Origin: JAALKW01 sp963974485 | GTDB lineage: Bacteria > Pseudomonadota > Gammaproteobacteria > Legionellales > Legionellaceae | Length of the DNA stretch: 64,000 bases | NCBI GenBank assembly: GCA_963974485.1 | Contig: CAXBBS010000011.1 | Coordinates: forward strand, 1 to 64,000 | Reading direction: 5' to 3' | Shown: piece after piece, positions 45,801-53,272 of the stretch | How positions within the stretch are numbered: position 1 is the first letter of the stretch | How the letters are laid out: every line of letters begins with the position of its first letter | Notes under the pieces: generated by a model | Told to the model about the DNA's origin: nothing | What the model saw: the letters and a program-made list of their open reading frames with translations, nothing else | Databases searched by the model: none | Made by a program: the position numbers and the translations under genes

Positions 45801-46013
45801 GCCTTGAATAAGAGGCCAAGCCTCTCGAAATAATACCTCGCAATTCAATAAACACCGTGACTCATCCGTATCATCTTGAAAAATATTAGAAAGTCTTTCA
45901 AGTATATAAAGCTTCCAAGCCTCTTCAACATCGGTTTTAAGCGTACGCACGTCAGCTACCGATGTATTGCCTGCTAATGCTTGTATACGTGCTTTAATCT
46001 CTGCAAAATTCAT
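42852..46013 (-). CDS. 33-aa helical-repeat protein, medium paralogue
   Basis: The product is 1053 aa. The N-terminal module (1-450) is shared with the larger paralogue: MNFAEIKARIQALAGNTSVA, LNDAHGGRGTQVDAAGQAY, CIGSRREALYAAMKN, HTYTGKDNLCVTSALLRQLG. About fourteen 33-aa repeats follow (nt 43200-44670; LTPEQRTPVYEAMKDKLPEI, LTAEQCTAVVLALSDKISDI). The C-terminus is charged: ARLSFFGDDRNSHKKPRLEK and KKRPCGEESDDDAPKGKRPG. These KKPR/KRP blocks beside acidic Ser-rich stretches resemble nuclear localisation signals with CK2 sites. Cytosolic helical solenoid; export and nuclear targeting are inferred. Confidence 0.82.
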   Translation of the reverse strand: MNFAEIKARIQALAGNTSVADVRTLKTDVEEAWKLYILERLSNIFQDDTDESRCLLNCEVLFREAWPLIQGTSVSYTALPNSELTQFFVDIAKLISPNHPLEKLMPGLALESFSDDYPDLQKLPVEQVLKSYVLSDSKRYLYPVGLIAAVKLMDEKEALPYNPYYDFELGESDEQVNLAAWQRLTMHSPYTEAVIQAKAHYQKVSTEDEHLLSQLTTLVHQLELNDAHGGRGTQVDAAGQAYSPILNFRDYYQALPEEEVLKIPDKIKEEISLLFDVAFNADSAVRAENAIQTCIGSRREALYAAMKNHHALLAGVSLGEGTRQEIIETSIQAFNQAHDELKHAFETHTYTGKDNLCVTSALLRQLGITIHIESLADINFIVQGMEGQDLSEVLSQDNVRSQVIQQLTRLDDLVLLIMDTPNAKLPMVFHALEEHVHKLIRTPKDIAAFLISLQVDKIEMILQVMSGKLSDIINDSRQFAATLKLLSLEQCTAVILAMSDTLPDIIKERSDFVAVLKPLAPAKCTAVLLAMSGTLLDIIKSGADFRAVLKPLAREQRTSIYEAMKATLPDIFQNGIDFGDVFVYLTPEQRSSVYEVMKNKLPSIISNTKNFGRTLKRLSPQWCTEVTLAMRGKLSDIIKSSHDFGHVLKPLASDQCTAVLLAMSDTLLDIIKNGHDFGYVFKPLTPEQRTPVYEAMKDKLPEIIKNGFDFSAALEYLTPEQCTAVYEVMIDKLPEIIKNGGQFGVVLQRLTAEQCTAVVLALSDKISDIIKNGGQFGAVLQRLTSEQCTAVVLAIKAKLPDIINDGSNLVLLLKWLSPLQCTAVVLALSDKISDIIKNGGQFGAVLQRLTPDQCAAVVLALNDKLFNILENGAAFADALQSLSTKQRTSVFEVMKDELPDIILNIYELKSVSKYLNEQQLCRLLDIMKDKLLNMAHAESELGIKIREIMHSYQQVGFAALNPEEINVMRQLIINYDQQQNAAVKSSHSKARLSFFGDDRNSHKKPRLEKPAMDELVSTSSNAETSLFDDSKDPKKRPCGEESDDDAPKGKRPG
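43200..44670 (-). repeat. Tandem 99-bp coding repeats, medium paralogue
   Basis: About fourteen in-frame 99-bp units. ctgaagaacggcgccaaact recurs near 43470 and 43672, about two units apart, pointing to recent unit duplication. Confidence 0.8.
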
Positions 46014-46044
46014 GGAATATCTACCTACCCTAAGTTACATTTGA

Positions 46045-49000
46045 TTAGCCTGGCCTTTTATCCTGAGGGATATCATCGTCCGACTCATCTGTCCGAGGTC
46101 TTTTCTGAGAACGCTCAGCATCATCACATAATGAAGTTCCAGCTGAATCTACACGAGGTTTCTTATGAGAATTATTATCATCCCCAAAAAATGAAAGTCT
46201 AGCCTTCGACTTAGATGATTTAACAGCGGCGTTTTGTTGCTGATCATAACTAATTACTAACTGTCTCATCACATTCATTTCTTCGGGACTCAGGGCCGCG
46301 AAGCTCCCCTGCTCGGAGCCATGCATGACCTCGTGTATCTTGATACCAAGTTCAGACTCTGCATTCACCATACCCAGCAGCTTGTCTTCCATAATATCGA
46401 GTAGACGACCGAGTTGCTGTTCATTTAATTTTTCGCTCACATATTTAAGCTCATAGATTTCTTTTATAATCTCAGGTAGATCATCTTTCATGACCTCAAC
46501 AAGCACTGTACGCTGATCAGCCGTTAGGCTCTCAAGAGTGCTTCCTAATTTAAAGCTATTGTATCGAATGAGTCTAGGCAGCTTATCTTTTATGGCCAGC
46601 GTCACTTCCGTGCACTGCTCGGGCGTGAGGTATCGAAGTGCAGACCCAAAATCCAAGCTTTTTTTAATCATATCAGGCAGTTTATCCTTCATGGCCTCAT
46701 AAACGCCCGTGCGATGCTCGGGCGTGAGTGACTTGAGTACACCGCCAAATTGATGGCCGGTTTTCATCAGTTGAATCATCCTGTCTTTCATAGCTAAAAC
46801 AACCGCCGCGCTCTGCTCAGGCGCGAGAGGCTTGAGTGCGGCTACAAACTGAGGGCCGGTCTTAATGATTTCAGGTAACTTATCGCTCATCGCTCGAATA
46901 ACCGCTGTGCACTGCTCGGGTGTGAGGTGATGGAGTAGCCAGCCAAAATCTGCGCCATTTTTAATGACGCCAGATTGCTTGTCGATCATCGCTAGAATAA
47001 CCGCCGCGCACTGCTCGGGTGTGAGGTGATGGAGTAGCCAGCCAAAATCTGCACGTCTTTTAATGATGTCTAGCTGCTTATTGGTCATTGCTAGAATTGC
47101 CGCGGTGCACTGCTCGGGCGTTAGAAACTTAAGTACAGTTACAAAATCTGCGCCGAATTTTATGATTGCAGGCAACCTCGATTTCATGACCTCATAAACC
47201 GACGTGCGCTGCAAAGGGCTGAGCCGCTTAAATACATGGCCAAAATCATGGCCGTTTTGAATGATTTCAGGTAACTTATCGCTCATCGCTCGAATAACCG
47301 CTGTGCACTGCTCGGGCGTGAGGTGCTGGAGTACACGGCGAAAACCATCGCCGTTTTTGATGATGTCAGAAAGCTTATCGCTCATCGCTAGAATAACCGC
47401 CGTGCACTGCTCGGGTGTGAGGAGCAAAAGTACATGTCCAAAATCAGTGCCATTCTGAATAATGGCTGGCAGCCTCTCTTTCATGACCTCATAAACCGAC
47501 GTGCGCTGCTCGGATGTAAGTAAAAAAAGAACAGCGCCAAAATGAGCGCTGTCCTGAATAATCTCACGCAGCTTGTCTTTCATCACCTCATAAACCAACG
47601 TTCGCTGCACAGGATTGAGCTGCTTAAGTACATGGCCAAAATCATCGCCGTTTTTAATGATTTCAGGTAGCTTATCGCTCATCGCTAGAATAACCGCTGT
47701 GCACTGCTCGGGTGTGAGAAACAAAAGTGCACGCTCAAAATCAGTGCCGTTCTGAATGATGTCAGAAAGCTTATCGCTCATCGCTAGAATAACCGCCGTG
47801 CACTGCTCGGGTGTGAGAAACAAAAGTGCATGCCCAAAATCAGTGCCGTTCTGAATGATGGCTGGCAGCCTCTCTTTCATGACCTCATAAACCGACGTAC
47901 GCTGCTCGGATGTAAGTAAAAAAAGAACAGCGCCAAAATGAGCGCCGTTCTGAATAATCTCACGCAGCTTGTCTTTCATCACCTCATAAACCGACGTGCG
48001 CTGCACAGGATTGAGCCGATTAAGTACATGGCCAAAATCATGGCCGTTTTTAATGATTTCAGGTAGCTTATCGCTCATCGCTAGAAGAACCGCTGTGCAC
48101 TGCTCGGGCGCGAGGTACTGAAATACACAGCCGAGATCATGACCGTTTTTAATGATCTCAGAAAGCTTGTCGCTCATCGCCAGAGTAACCTCTGTACACT
48201 CCTGAAGCCTGAGCCGCTTAAGTGCACGGCCAAAATCATCGCTATGTGTAATGATATAAGTCAATTTATCTTGCGTGAGCTCATAAACCGACCTGCGCTG
48301 ATCGGGCGTGAGAAAAAAAAGCACAGCGCCAAAGTCAGTGCCATCCTGAATAATCTCACGCAGCTTGTCTTTCATCACCTCATAAACCGACGTGCGCTGC
48401 TCGCGCGCAAGGAACATAAGCACACCCGCAAAGTCAGTGCCGTTCTGAATGATATCAGGCAGCGTCGCTTTCATGGCTTCATAAACAGCCGTACGCTGAT
48501 CGGGCGTAAGACGGCTAAGTATCCCGTTAAAATTACGAGCACTGTTGGTGATGGCAGGCAGCGTCTCACGCATGGCCTGAAGTATAACTTCAACTTTATC
48601 GACTTGCAGGCTAATCAAGAGTGCTGACAAATCGTTCGGCGTTCGAATGAGTGCGTGAACGTGCGCCTCTAAAGCATGGAGTACGATGGGTAACTTGGTA
48701 TTCGGCGTATCCATGATGAAAATAACAAGATCATCAAGCCTTGTAAGCTGATATATTACCTGTGAACGAATATTATCTTGAGACAATACATCAGCTAAAT
48801 CTCGACCATCCATCCCTTGAACAATAAAGTTCATATCAGCCAATGATGCAATGCGAACAGGTATGCCCAGTTGCTGTAGTAAAACTGGCGTCACACCAAG
48901 ATTATCTTTTCCTGTGTATGTATGCGTCTCGAGTGCATGTTTTAATTCATTGTGTGCTTTGTCAAAAGCCTGCATGGCTGCTTCAATCAGTCCTTGTCGT

Positions 49001-50424
49001 GCACCCTCGCCTAAGGATATGTCAGCTAGTAAAACTTTATGACTTTGCATGGCTGCATACAGCGCTTCGCGCCTTGAGCCAATGCACGTTTCAATAGGAT
49101 TTTGGGCCCGAACAGAGCTATTCGCATTAAAAGCCACATCAAAAAGCAAACTTATTTCTTCTTTTATTTTATCTGGGATTCTTAATACTTCTTCTTCAGG
49201 AAGTGCTTGGTAATAATCTCTAAAATTAAGGATTGGGGGGTAAGCCTGTCCTGCCGCGTCTTCTTGCGTACCCCGTCCGCCATGCGCATCATTTAATTTC
49301 AGCTGATGCATTAACGTGGTGAGCTGACTCAGTAAATGTTCATCATCTGTACTTACCTTTTGATAATGTGCTTTGGCTTGGAGCACAGCTTCTGTATGAG
49401 GTGAATGCATGGTAAGACGCTGCCATTCCGCTAAATTAATTTGTTGATCTGCATGACCTCGTGCATCATCATAATTAGGATTATTAGGCTGTGCTTCTAA
49501 TGCATCCATCAGGCGTACGTCAGCCATAAGCGATACAGGGTAAAGGTACGCCCCGCTGTCCGACAAAATATGGGTGTTTAAAATATCAGCGGCGGATAAA
49601 TCACCGGTATCACCTTGATAAACACCTGGCATAAGTATGCTGAGGGCATTAAAATTCTCCTGCCTTTGTATATCAGCCTCAAGTGTGTCCAGATGTGTTT
49701 TAAGACGTTGGGTTGGGTTCACCTCATAGCTATCCGGAACCGCCCTCTCAGCGCTCCAGCTGGATTGTAATAACTCACTTAATGCTTGATACGTTTTTTG
49801 ATAGGATTTTTCCGTAGAAATAACCTCAAAGGTTAAATTATTAATCTCTTGCTTAACCGCTGCGCGCCAAGCAGCGTCAGGACCCGATACGCGCTCAAGG
49901 CTTGCGTTCAGCTGTTTAACCCAGAGCGCCAAATTCATGATTGGATTTTGAGTGTACAGTCTAGGTAGCGGCGTATCTAACGTCCATTGTGATGCTAATA
50001 ATTCTTGAACTCGGCTGATGCAATCTGATTTTTGATTCAAGTAGTTTGACTCAAGCTCAAGCCAAGTTTCTTGATGCGCAGCTAATGCTTGCTGTATATG
50101 TGAGCGCCACATGTGGTTGTGATTATCAGCGATCAACGAAGCTAAGTCTGTTAATATATGCGTGAGTTCCGAATCAGGCATGGCGGTATAACTCACCGCT
50201 GTACCCCGAATAAGAAACCAAGTCTCTCGAAGTAATGCCTCGCAATTCAAGAAACACTGCAACTCATGGGTATTATCCTGAAGGGCGACCGACAATCCTT
50301 CAAGTATATAGCGCTGCCAAGCTGCCTCAACATCGGTTCGAAGCGTACGCACATCAGATACCGATGTATTAGATGTATTAAGTGCTAATGCTTGTACACG
50401 CGCTTTAATCTCTGGAAAAATCAT
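46045..50424 (-). CDS. 33-aa helical-repeat protein, large paralogue
   Basis: The product is 1459 aa from ATG 50424 (MIFPEIKARVQALALNTS), which matches the paralogue starts; the ATGs at 50439-50442 are upstream of GGTGG. The N-terminal module is longer than in the medium paralogue by an insert rich in Trp and Tyr (about residues 100-290). Some 22 repeats of 33 aa follow (nt 46390-48620), alternating two subtypes: LTPEQCTAVILAMSDKLPEI and LNPVQRTSVYEVMKDKLREI. A four-repeat block is duplicated. The end carries ARLSFFGDDNNSHKKPRVD and SQKRPRTDESDDDIPQDKRP, NLS-like. It lies 31 bp before the medium paralogue. Function unknown. Confidence 0.82.
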   Translation of the reverse strand: MIFPEIKARVQALALNTSNTSVSDVRTLRTDVEAAWQRYILEGLSVALQDNTHELQCFLNCEALLRETWFLIRGTAVSYTAMPDSELTHILTDLASLIADNHNHMWRSHIQQALAAHQETWLELESNYLNQKSDCISRVQELLASQWTLDTPLPRLYTQNPIMNLALWVKQLNASLERVSGPDAAWRAAVKQEINNLTFEVISTEKSYQKTYQALSELLQSSWSAERAVPDSYEVNPTQRLKTHLDTLEADIQRQENFNALSILMPGVYQGDTGDLSAADILNTHILSDSGAYLYPVSLMADVRLMDALEAQPNNPNYDDARGHADQQINLAEWQRLTMHSPHTEAVLQAKAHYQKVSTDDEHLLSQLTTLMHQLKLNDAHGGRGTQEDAAGQAYPPILNFRDYYQALPEEEVLRIPDKIKEEISLLFDVAFNANSSVRAQNPIETCIGSRREALYAAMQSHKVLLADISLGEGARQGLIEAAMQAFDKAHNELKHALETHTYTGKDNLGVTPVLLQQLGIPVRIASLADMNFIVQGMDGRDLADVLSQDNIRSQVIYQLTRLDDLVIFIMDTPNTKLPIVLHALEAHVHALIRTPNDLSALLISLQVDKVEVILQAMRETLPAITNSARNFNGILSRLTPDQRTAVYEAMKATLPDIIQNGTDFAGVLMFLAREQRTSVYEVMKDKLREIIQDGTDFGAVLFFLTPDQRRSVYELTQDKLTYIITHSDDFGRALKRLRLQECTEVTLAMSDKLSEIIKNGHDLGCVFQYLAPEQCTAVLLAMSDKLPEIIKNGHDFGHVLNRLNPVQRTSVYEVMKDKLREIIQNGAHFGAVLFLLTSEQRTSVYEVMKERLPAIIQNGTDFGHALLFLTPEQCTAVILAMSDKLSDIIQNGTDFERALLFLTPEQCTAVILAMSDKLPEIIKNGDDFGHVLKQLNPVQRTLVYEVMKDKLREIIQDSAHFGAVLFLLTSEQRTSVYEVMKERLPAIIQNGTDFGHVLLLLTPEQCTAVILAMSDKLSDIIKNGDGFRRVLQHLTPEQCTAVIRAMSDKLPEIIQNGHDFGHVFKRLSPLQRTSVYEVMKSRLPAIIKFGADFVTVLKFLTPEQCTAAILAMTNKQLDIIKRRADFGWLLHHLTPEQCAAVILAMIDKQSGVIKNGADFGWLLHHLTPEQCTAVIRAMSDKLPEIIKTGPQFVAALKPLAPEQSAAVVLAMKDRMIQLMKTGHQFGGVLKSLTPEHRTGVYEAMKDKLPDMIKKSLDFGSALRYLTPEQCTEVTLAIKDKLPRLIRYNSFKLGSTLESLTADQRTVLVEVMKDDLPEIIKEIYELKYVSEKLNEQQLGRLLDIMEDKLLGMVNAESELGIKIHEVMHGSEQGSFAALSPEEMNVMRQLVISYDQQQNAAVKSSKSKARLSFFGDDNNSHKKPRVDSAGTSLCDDAERSQKRPRTDESDDDIPQDKRPG
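46390..48620 (-). repeat. Tandem 99-bp coding repeats, large paralogue
   Basis: About 22 in-frame 99-bp units. The block near 47400-47640 and the block near 47800-48030 are almost the same over four units (396 bp), for example cagcctctctttcatgacct followed by cataaaccgacgt in both. Confidence 0.85.
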
Positions 50425-50489
50425 GAAATAACCACCCATCACTCGATTTACTCTTTATATATTGAGTATATCACAAAAAACAGTATGGG

Positions 50490-51617
50490 TTAATTTAGAG
50501 CATTAAGAGCAGTGGGGACGCTTACAACATCATGCATGCTTTTAGCAAAACCTGCTGCACCAAACAACGTAAGTCCGGTGCCGAATACAAACATTTCGGT
50601 TGGATTAGCATGAAAAAATAGACTCAAGCCCAAAGCAATCATGGCAAATTGAGCTGGCGGCATACTCAAAATATCATGTGAAAACTGAAACCAACTCGCG
50701 ATGTATACATCACGCGCTTTTCTATGCCCAACCATCTGAGCCCGCGTTTTCATCTGATGATAGATTGATTGCTCGGGTATATCTGATAAAAAAGAAGCAA
50801 TATGCGCGATTACTTCCGTTGGAAGCGTGACGTGCCGCCCTACACCAGCAACACCGGACGTTTCCATCGGAACCAGTGGAGCAATAACGCGAGCAAGCTC
50901 CGGTTCACCGTTGCAACTCAGGTCTAACCGAGTACGCGCCTCGCCGAGTTCAACCAAAAATCTATCGATTTCTTGTGGCGTTTTATGATTAAAAAATCCA
51001 TTATTTTTCAAAGTAATAAATTTAATATGCAAGGGTATTATCTGAATAAAATCACGTAAATCTTGCGGACACATATAACCCAACTGGCTATGACTTAGCT
51101 CCAACAAAGTCACGCTTATTGGAATACCCGCAAGAACCCGTGCTAATTGAGCACTGGTTTTATGACCAAAACCATTGCCAGCTAAAATAAGTGTGTTAAC
51201 CCCTGCTGAAATACCCGACAAACCTAAGGCTAGCTCATCACTCTTTTTTTTATATAAATCATTTCCACTCAAATCAAGTGAAGTTACAGTATCTGGAAGA
51301 CCGGCCAAAGCTCGGGCTAATTCAGCCCCGGATTTTAAATATAAATCGCACATAGAAAAATCAACCGACGTTACATGTGCAGGAATACTCGCAAAGGCTA
51401 CAGCCAATTCAGCGCCGGTTTTATTTTCAAACTCGTTCAGGCTTAAATCAAGCGACACTACGCTTTGAGGGATAGCCTCAAAAATATGCTCGAGCTGAGT
51501 GTAATTATTTGCATATAACCCACCTCCACTTAAGCTAAGCTTGCTTACGCCAGCAGGTATGCCAGCTAACGCATCATATATAGAGGTGTCCTTCTGAATA
51601 ACTAAATAGTGACGCAT
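50490..51617 (-). CDS. Leucine-rich repeat protein with F-box-like motif and C-terminal hydrophobic hairpin
   Basis: In the 375-aa product about seven LRRs of 31-34 aa fill residues 18-235, built on VTSLDLSGNDLYKKKSDELA then LGLSGISAGV (ribonuclease-inhibitor-like, x-L-x-L-S-x-N). Residues about 265-282 read VTLPTEVIAHIASFLSDIP, which fits the F-box core L-P-x-E-[VI]-x-x-x-I-x-x-F-L. Two hydrophobic stretches follow (FAMIALGLSLFF and MFVFGTGLTLFGAAGFA). LRR plus F-box is the layout of host SCF adaptors and of some Legionella effectors. It lies 41 bp after the kinase gene on the same strand. Host ubiquitin-pathway mimicry is inferred. Confidence 0.75.
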   Translation of the reverse strand: MRHYLVIQKDTSIYDALAGIPAGVSKLSLSGGGLYANNYTQLEHIFEAIPQSVVSLDLSLNEFENKTGAELAVAFASIPAHVTSVDFSMCDLYLKSGAELARALAGLPDTVTSLDLSGNDLYKKKSDELALGLSGISAGVNTLILAGNGFGHKTSAQLARVLAGIPISVTLLELSHSQLGYMCPQDLRDFIQIIPLHIKFITLKNNGFFNHKTPQEIDRFLVELGEARTRLDLSCNGEPELARVIAPLVPMETSGVAGVGRHVTLPTEVIAHIASFLSDIPEQSIYHQMKTRAQMVGHRKARDVYIASWFQFSHDILSMPPAQFAMIALGLSLFFHANPTEMFVFGTGLTLFGAAGFAKSMHDVVSVPTALNALN

Positions 51618-51658
51618 CCTAACATCCTAATATATCAGGAAGGCCGTCCCTGACATGC

Positions 51659-53044
51659 TCAATTGAGTTTAATCGAGTTTGATTGCTTTTGGAGATCGGC
51701 TTCTACGTCTTTAATAACTGGACGTTCGTTGGCGCGCTCCTTCCAACATTTCGCAATTAACTCACCATAGGCCACCGAAGTGGTGTTTTTTATCTCTTGA
51801 AGATCGCCAGGTTTTTCTCCCTTTAAAATTTTTGCCTTACCTTGCTCTATAGATAATAACGCATAAGGGTGTTTACCTGATGCCATTTCCCATAAAATAA
51901 CACCTAAAGCATAAATATCAGAGGCTTTGCTTGAACGCGTTTCTCTTATCACTTCTGGCGCCATCCAAGGCCAAGTGCCTTCTTGATAGACATAGCCTAA
52001 TTTTAATGCTTGTTGACTACTCATACTCATACTCATGGTATGCCCAAAGTCTGTTATTTTCGCACGATACCCGCTTAATAGAATATTATGACTTGTAAGG
52101 TCGCAATGAATCATATTCAAACTGCTGAGATAACTCAATCCATGCGCAATACCTTGTGCATAATTCAATTGCATACCAGGTGTTAGGGGCATATTATTTT
52201 GATGTAGTCGATGATGTAAATCACCCTCAGGCAAATACTCAAGAACCAACCCAAACGTACGATCTGATTCAAATGCACCATGCATACTGACGATGTTAGG
52301 GTGTCTTAACCCGCCATGAAGCACGGCTTCATCTTTAAATCGTTGAGTATATTCTGGGTTTAATCGGTTGCTAAGAAGCAGTTTAACTGCCACAGGTGTA
52401 TACCCAAGCCAGTGAGCTTGATAAACCACTCCGAAACCACCACTACCTATTCGAATATTACTTATCGATAAATCAGTCATGGGAATCATTGGGAGCATTG
52501 GGAGCATTGGGAGCATAGGTGATATTGGTGCTTTTGGTGCGTTTAATACCGATGGTGTTGTGAGTTGCACCTCTTCTTTTGCAGTATTTTCATGTTGTAT
52601 ATGAGTCGGCGGCTTTTGTGGCAGTGGCTTTTGTAAAAGTGGCTTTTGCTTTGAATCTGTTACTGGCACTTGCTGGACTGGATAAGCACATCCCATACTG
52701 TTAGATAGCGGATAAAATCCTTTGGCGGCGGGATTTAAAGCTACCGGGGTTTCAATGAGTCGATGCGTGCCTTGACCCTGCGAACGACTTATTGCTAAGT
52801 TCTGAAAAGATTCTTGAGTATCTGAGCTTTCACTGGATATATCCACTTCCGGTTCTGGGCTGTCTGAATCAAACTCACATCCTGCAACCCCAAATAATAA
52901 TTTTTCACATCGTTCCAACTGCTCTTCGCTGGTATAAAAAAGGTCGATTATTCTTGCTGTGCCATCAGGCAATTTTTTACCGGTGTATTTTTCATATTTT
53001 GATTTGCTAGATAACGGTTTTTTACCCTGCTTATTCGTATACAT
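51659..53044 (-). CDS. Eukaryotic-like protein kinase (TKL-like)
   Basis: The 461-aa product has residues 1-195 disordered and rich in S, P and Q with a short MLP tandem. The kinase domain runs about 197-455: glycine loop IGSGGFGVVY (199-208), VAVK with K221, alphaC Glu near 239, catalytic loop HCDLTSHN (H313, D315, N320), DFG at 332-334, and WMAPEV, ASDIYALGVILWEMASGKHP and a final Arg (NERP). All catalytic residues are present; the HRD arginine is Cys, as in non-RD kinases. This is closest to tyrosine-kinase-like kinases of eukaryotes and Legionella LegK-type effectors, so a host-directed role is likely but inferred. Confidence 0.92.
   Translation of the reverse strand: MYTNKQGKKPLSSKSKYEKYTGKKLPDGTARIIDLFYTSEEQLERCEKLLFGVAGCEFDSDSPEPEVDISSESSDTQESFQNLAISRSQGQGTHRLIETPVALNPAAKGFYPLSNSMGCAYPVQQVPVTDSKQKPLLQKPLPQKPPTHIQHENTAKEEVQLTTPSVLNAPKAPISPMLPMLPMLPMIPMTDLSISNIRIGSGGFGVVYQAHWLGYTPVAVKLLLSNRLNPEYTQRFKDEAVLHGGLRHPNIVSMHGAFESDRTFGLVLEYLPEGDLHHRLHQNNMPLTPGMQLNYAQGIAHGLSYLSSLNMIHCDLTSHNILLSGYRAKITDFGHTMSMSMSSQQALKLGYVYQEGTWPWMAPEVIRETRSSKASDIYALGVILWEMASGKHPYALLSIEQGKAKILKGEKPGDLQEIKNTTSVAYGELIAKCWKERANERPVIKDVEADLQKQSNSIKLN
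52488..52515. repeat. 9-bp microsatellite in kinase gene
   Basis: About three to four copies of ggagcattg encode the MLP/MIP repeat (MLPMLPMLPMIPM), a site where repeat number could vary. Confidence 0.7.
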
Positions 53045-53215
53045 CTATTACACCCCACAATCACCACGCCAATATAAGCCCATATTGTACCACATGAGCT
53101 CAAAAATAACACCCGTTGTTGATAAATAGGCTCATTAGCGTGCAGTTATGCGAAGATAAATAGCATGACATTAAAATAAATTTTCGATTGAAACTTACTC
53201 AATGTCATTAGAAAC

Positions 53216-53260
53216 AGCTGAACTCAATGATGCTTCTTGCATGATTTATTGAGTTCAGCT
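53216..53260 (-). terminator. Perfect 13-bp inverted repeat after the Lcl gene
   Basis: Arms AGCTGAACTCAAT (53216-53228) and its complement (53248-53260) flank a 19-nt loop, 12 bp beyond the stop of the minus-strand gene at 53273. The T-run is weak. The rest of 53045-53215 shows nothing recognisable. Confidence 0.6.
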
Positions 53261-53272
53261 TTATGCTCCAGT

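Noticed and set aside
46390..48620. 99-bp direct repeats as a CRISPR array
   Set aside because: The repeats are contiguous, in frame and coding, with no unique spacers.
48139..48627. 162-aa plus-strand frame opposite the large repeat gene
   Set aside because: An antisense shadow produced by the 99-bp periodicity; it repeats the same pseudo-motifs and has no start signals.
41797..50424. LTPEQ repeats called as true TALE repeats
   Set aside because: Only the first five residues and the length match; the S-x-x-G-G turn and A-L-x-x-V pattern are absent. Kept as a separate family.
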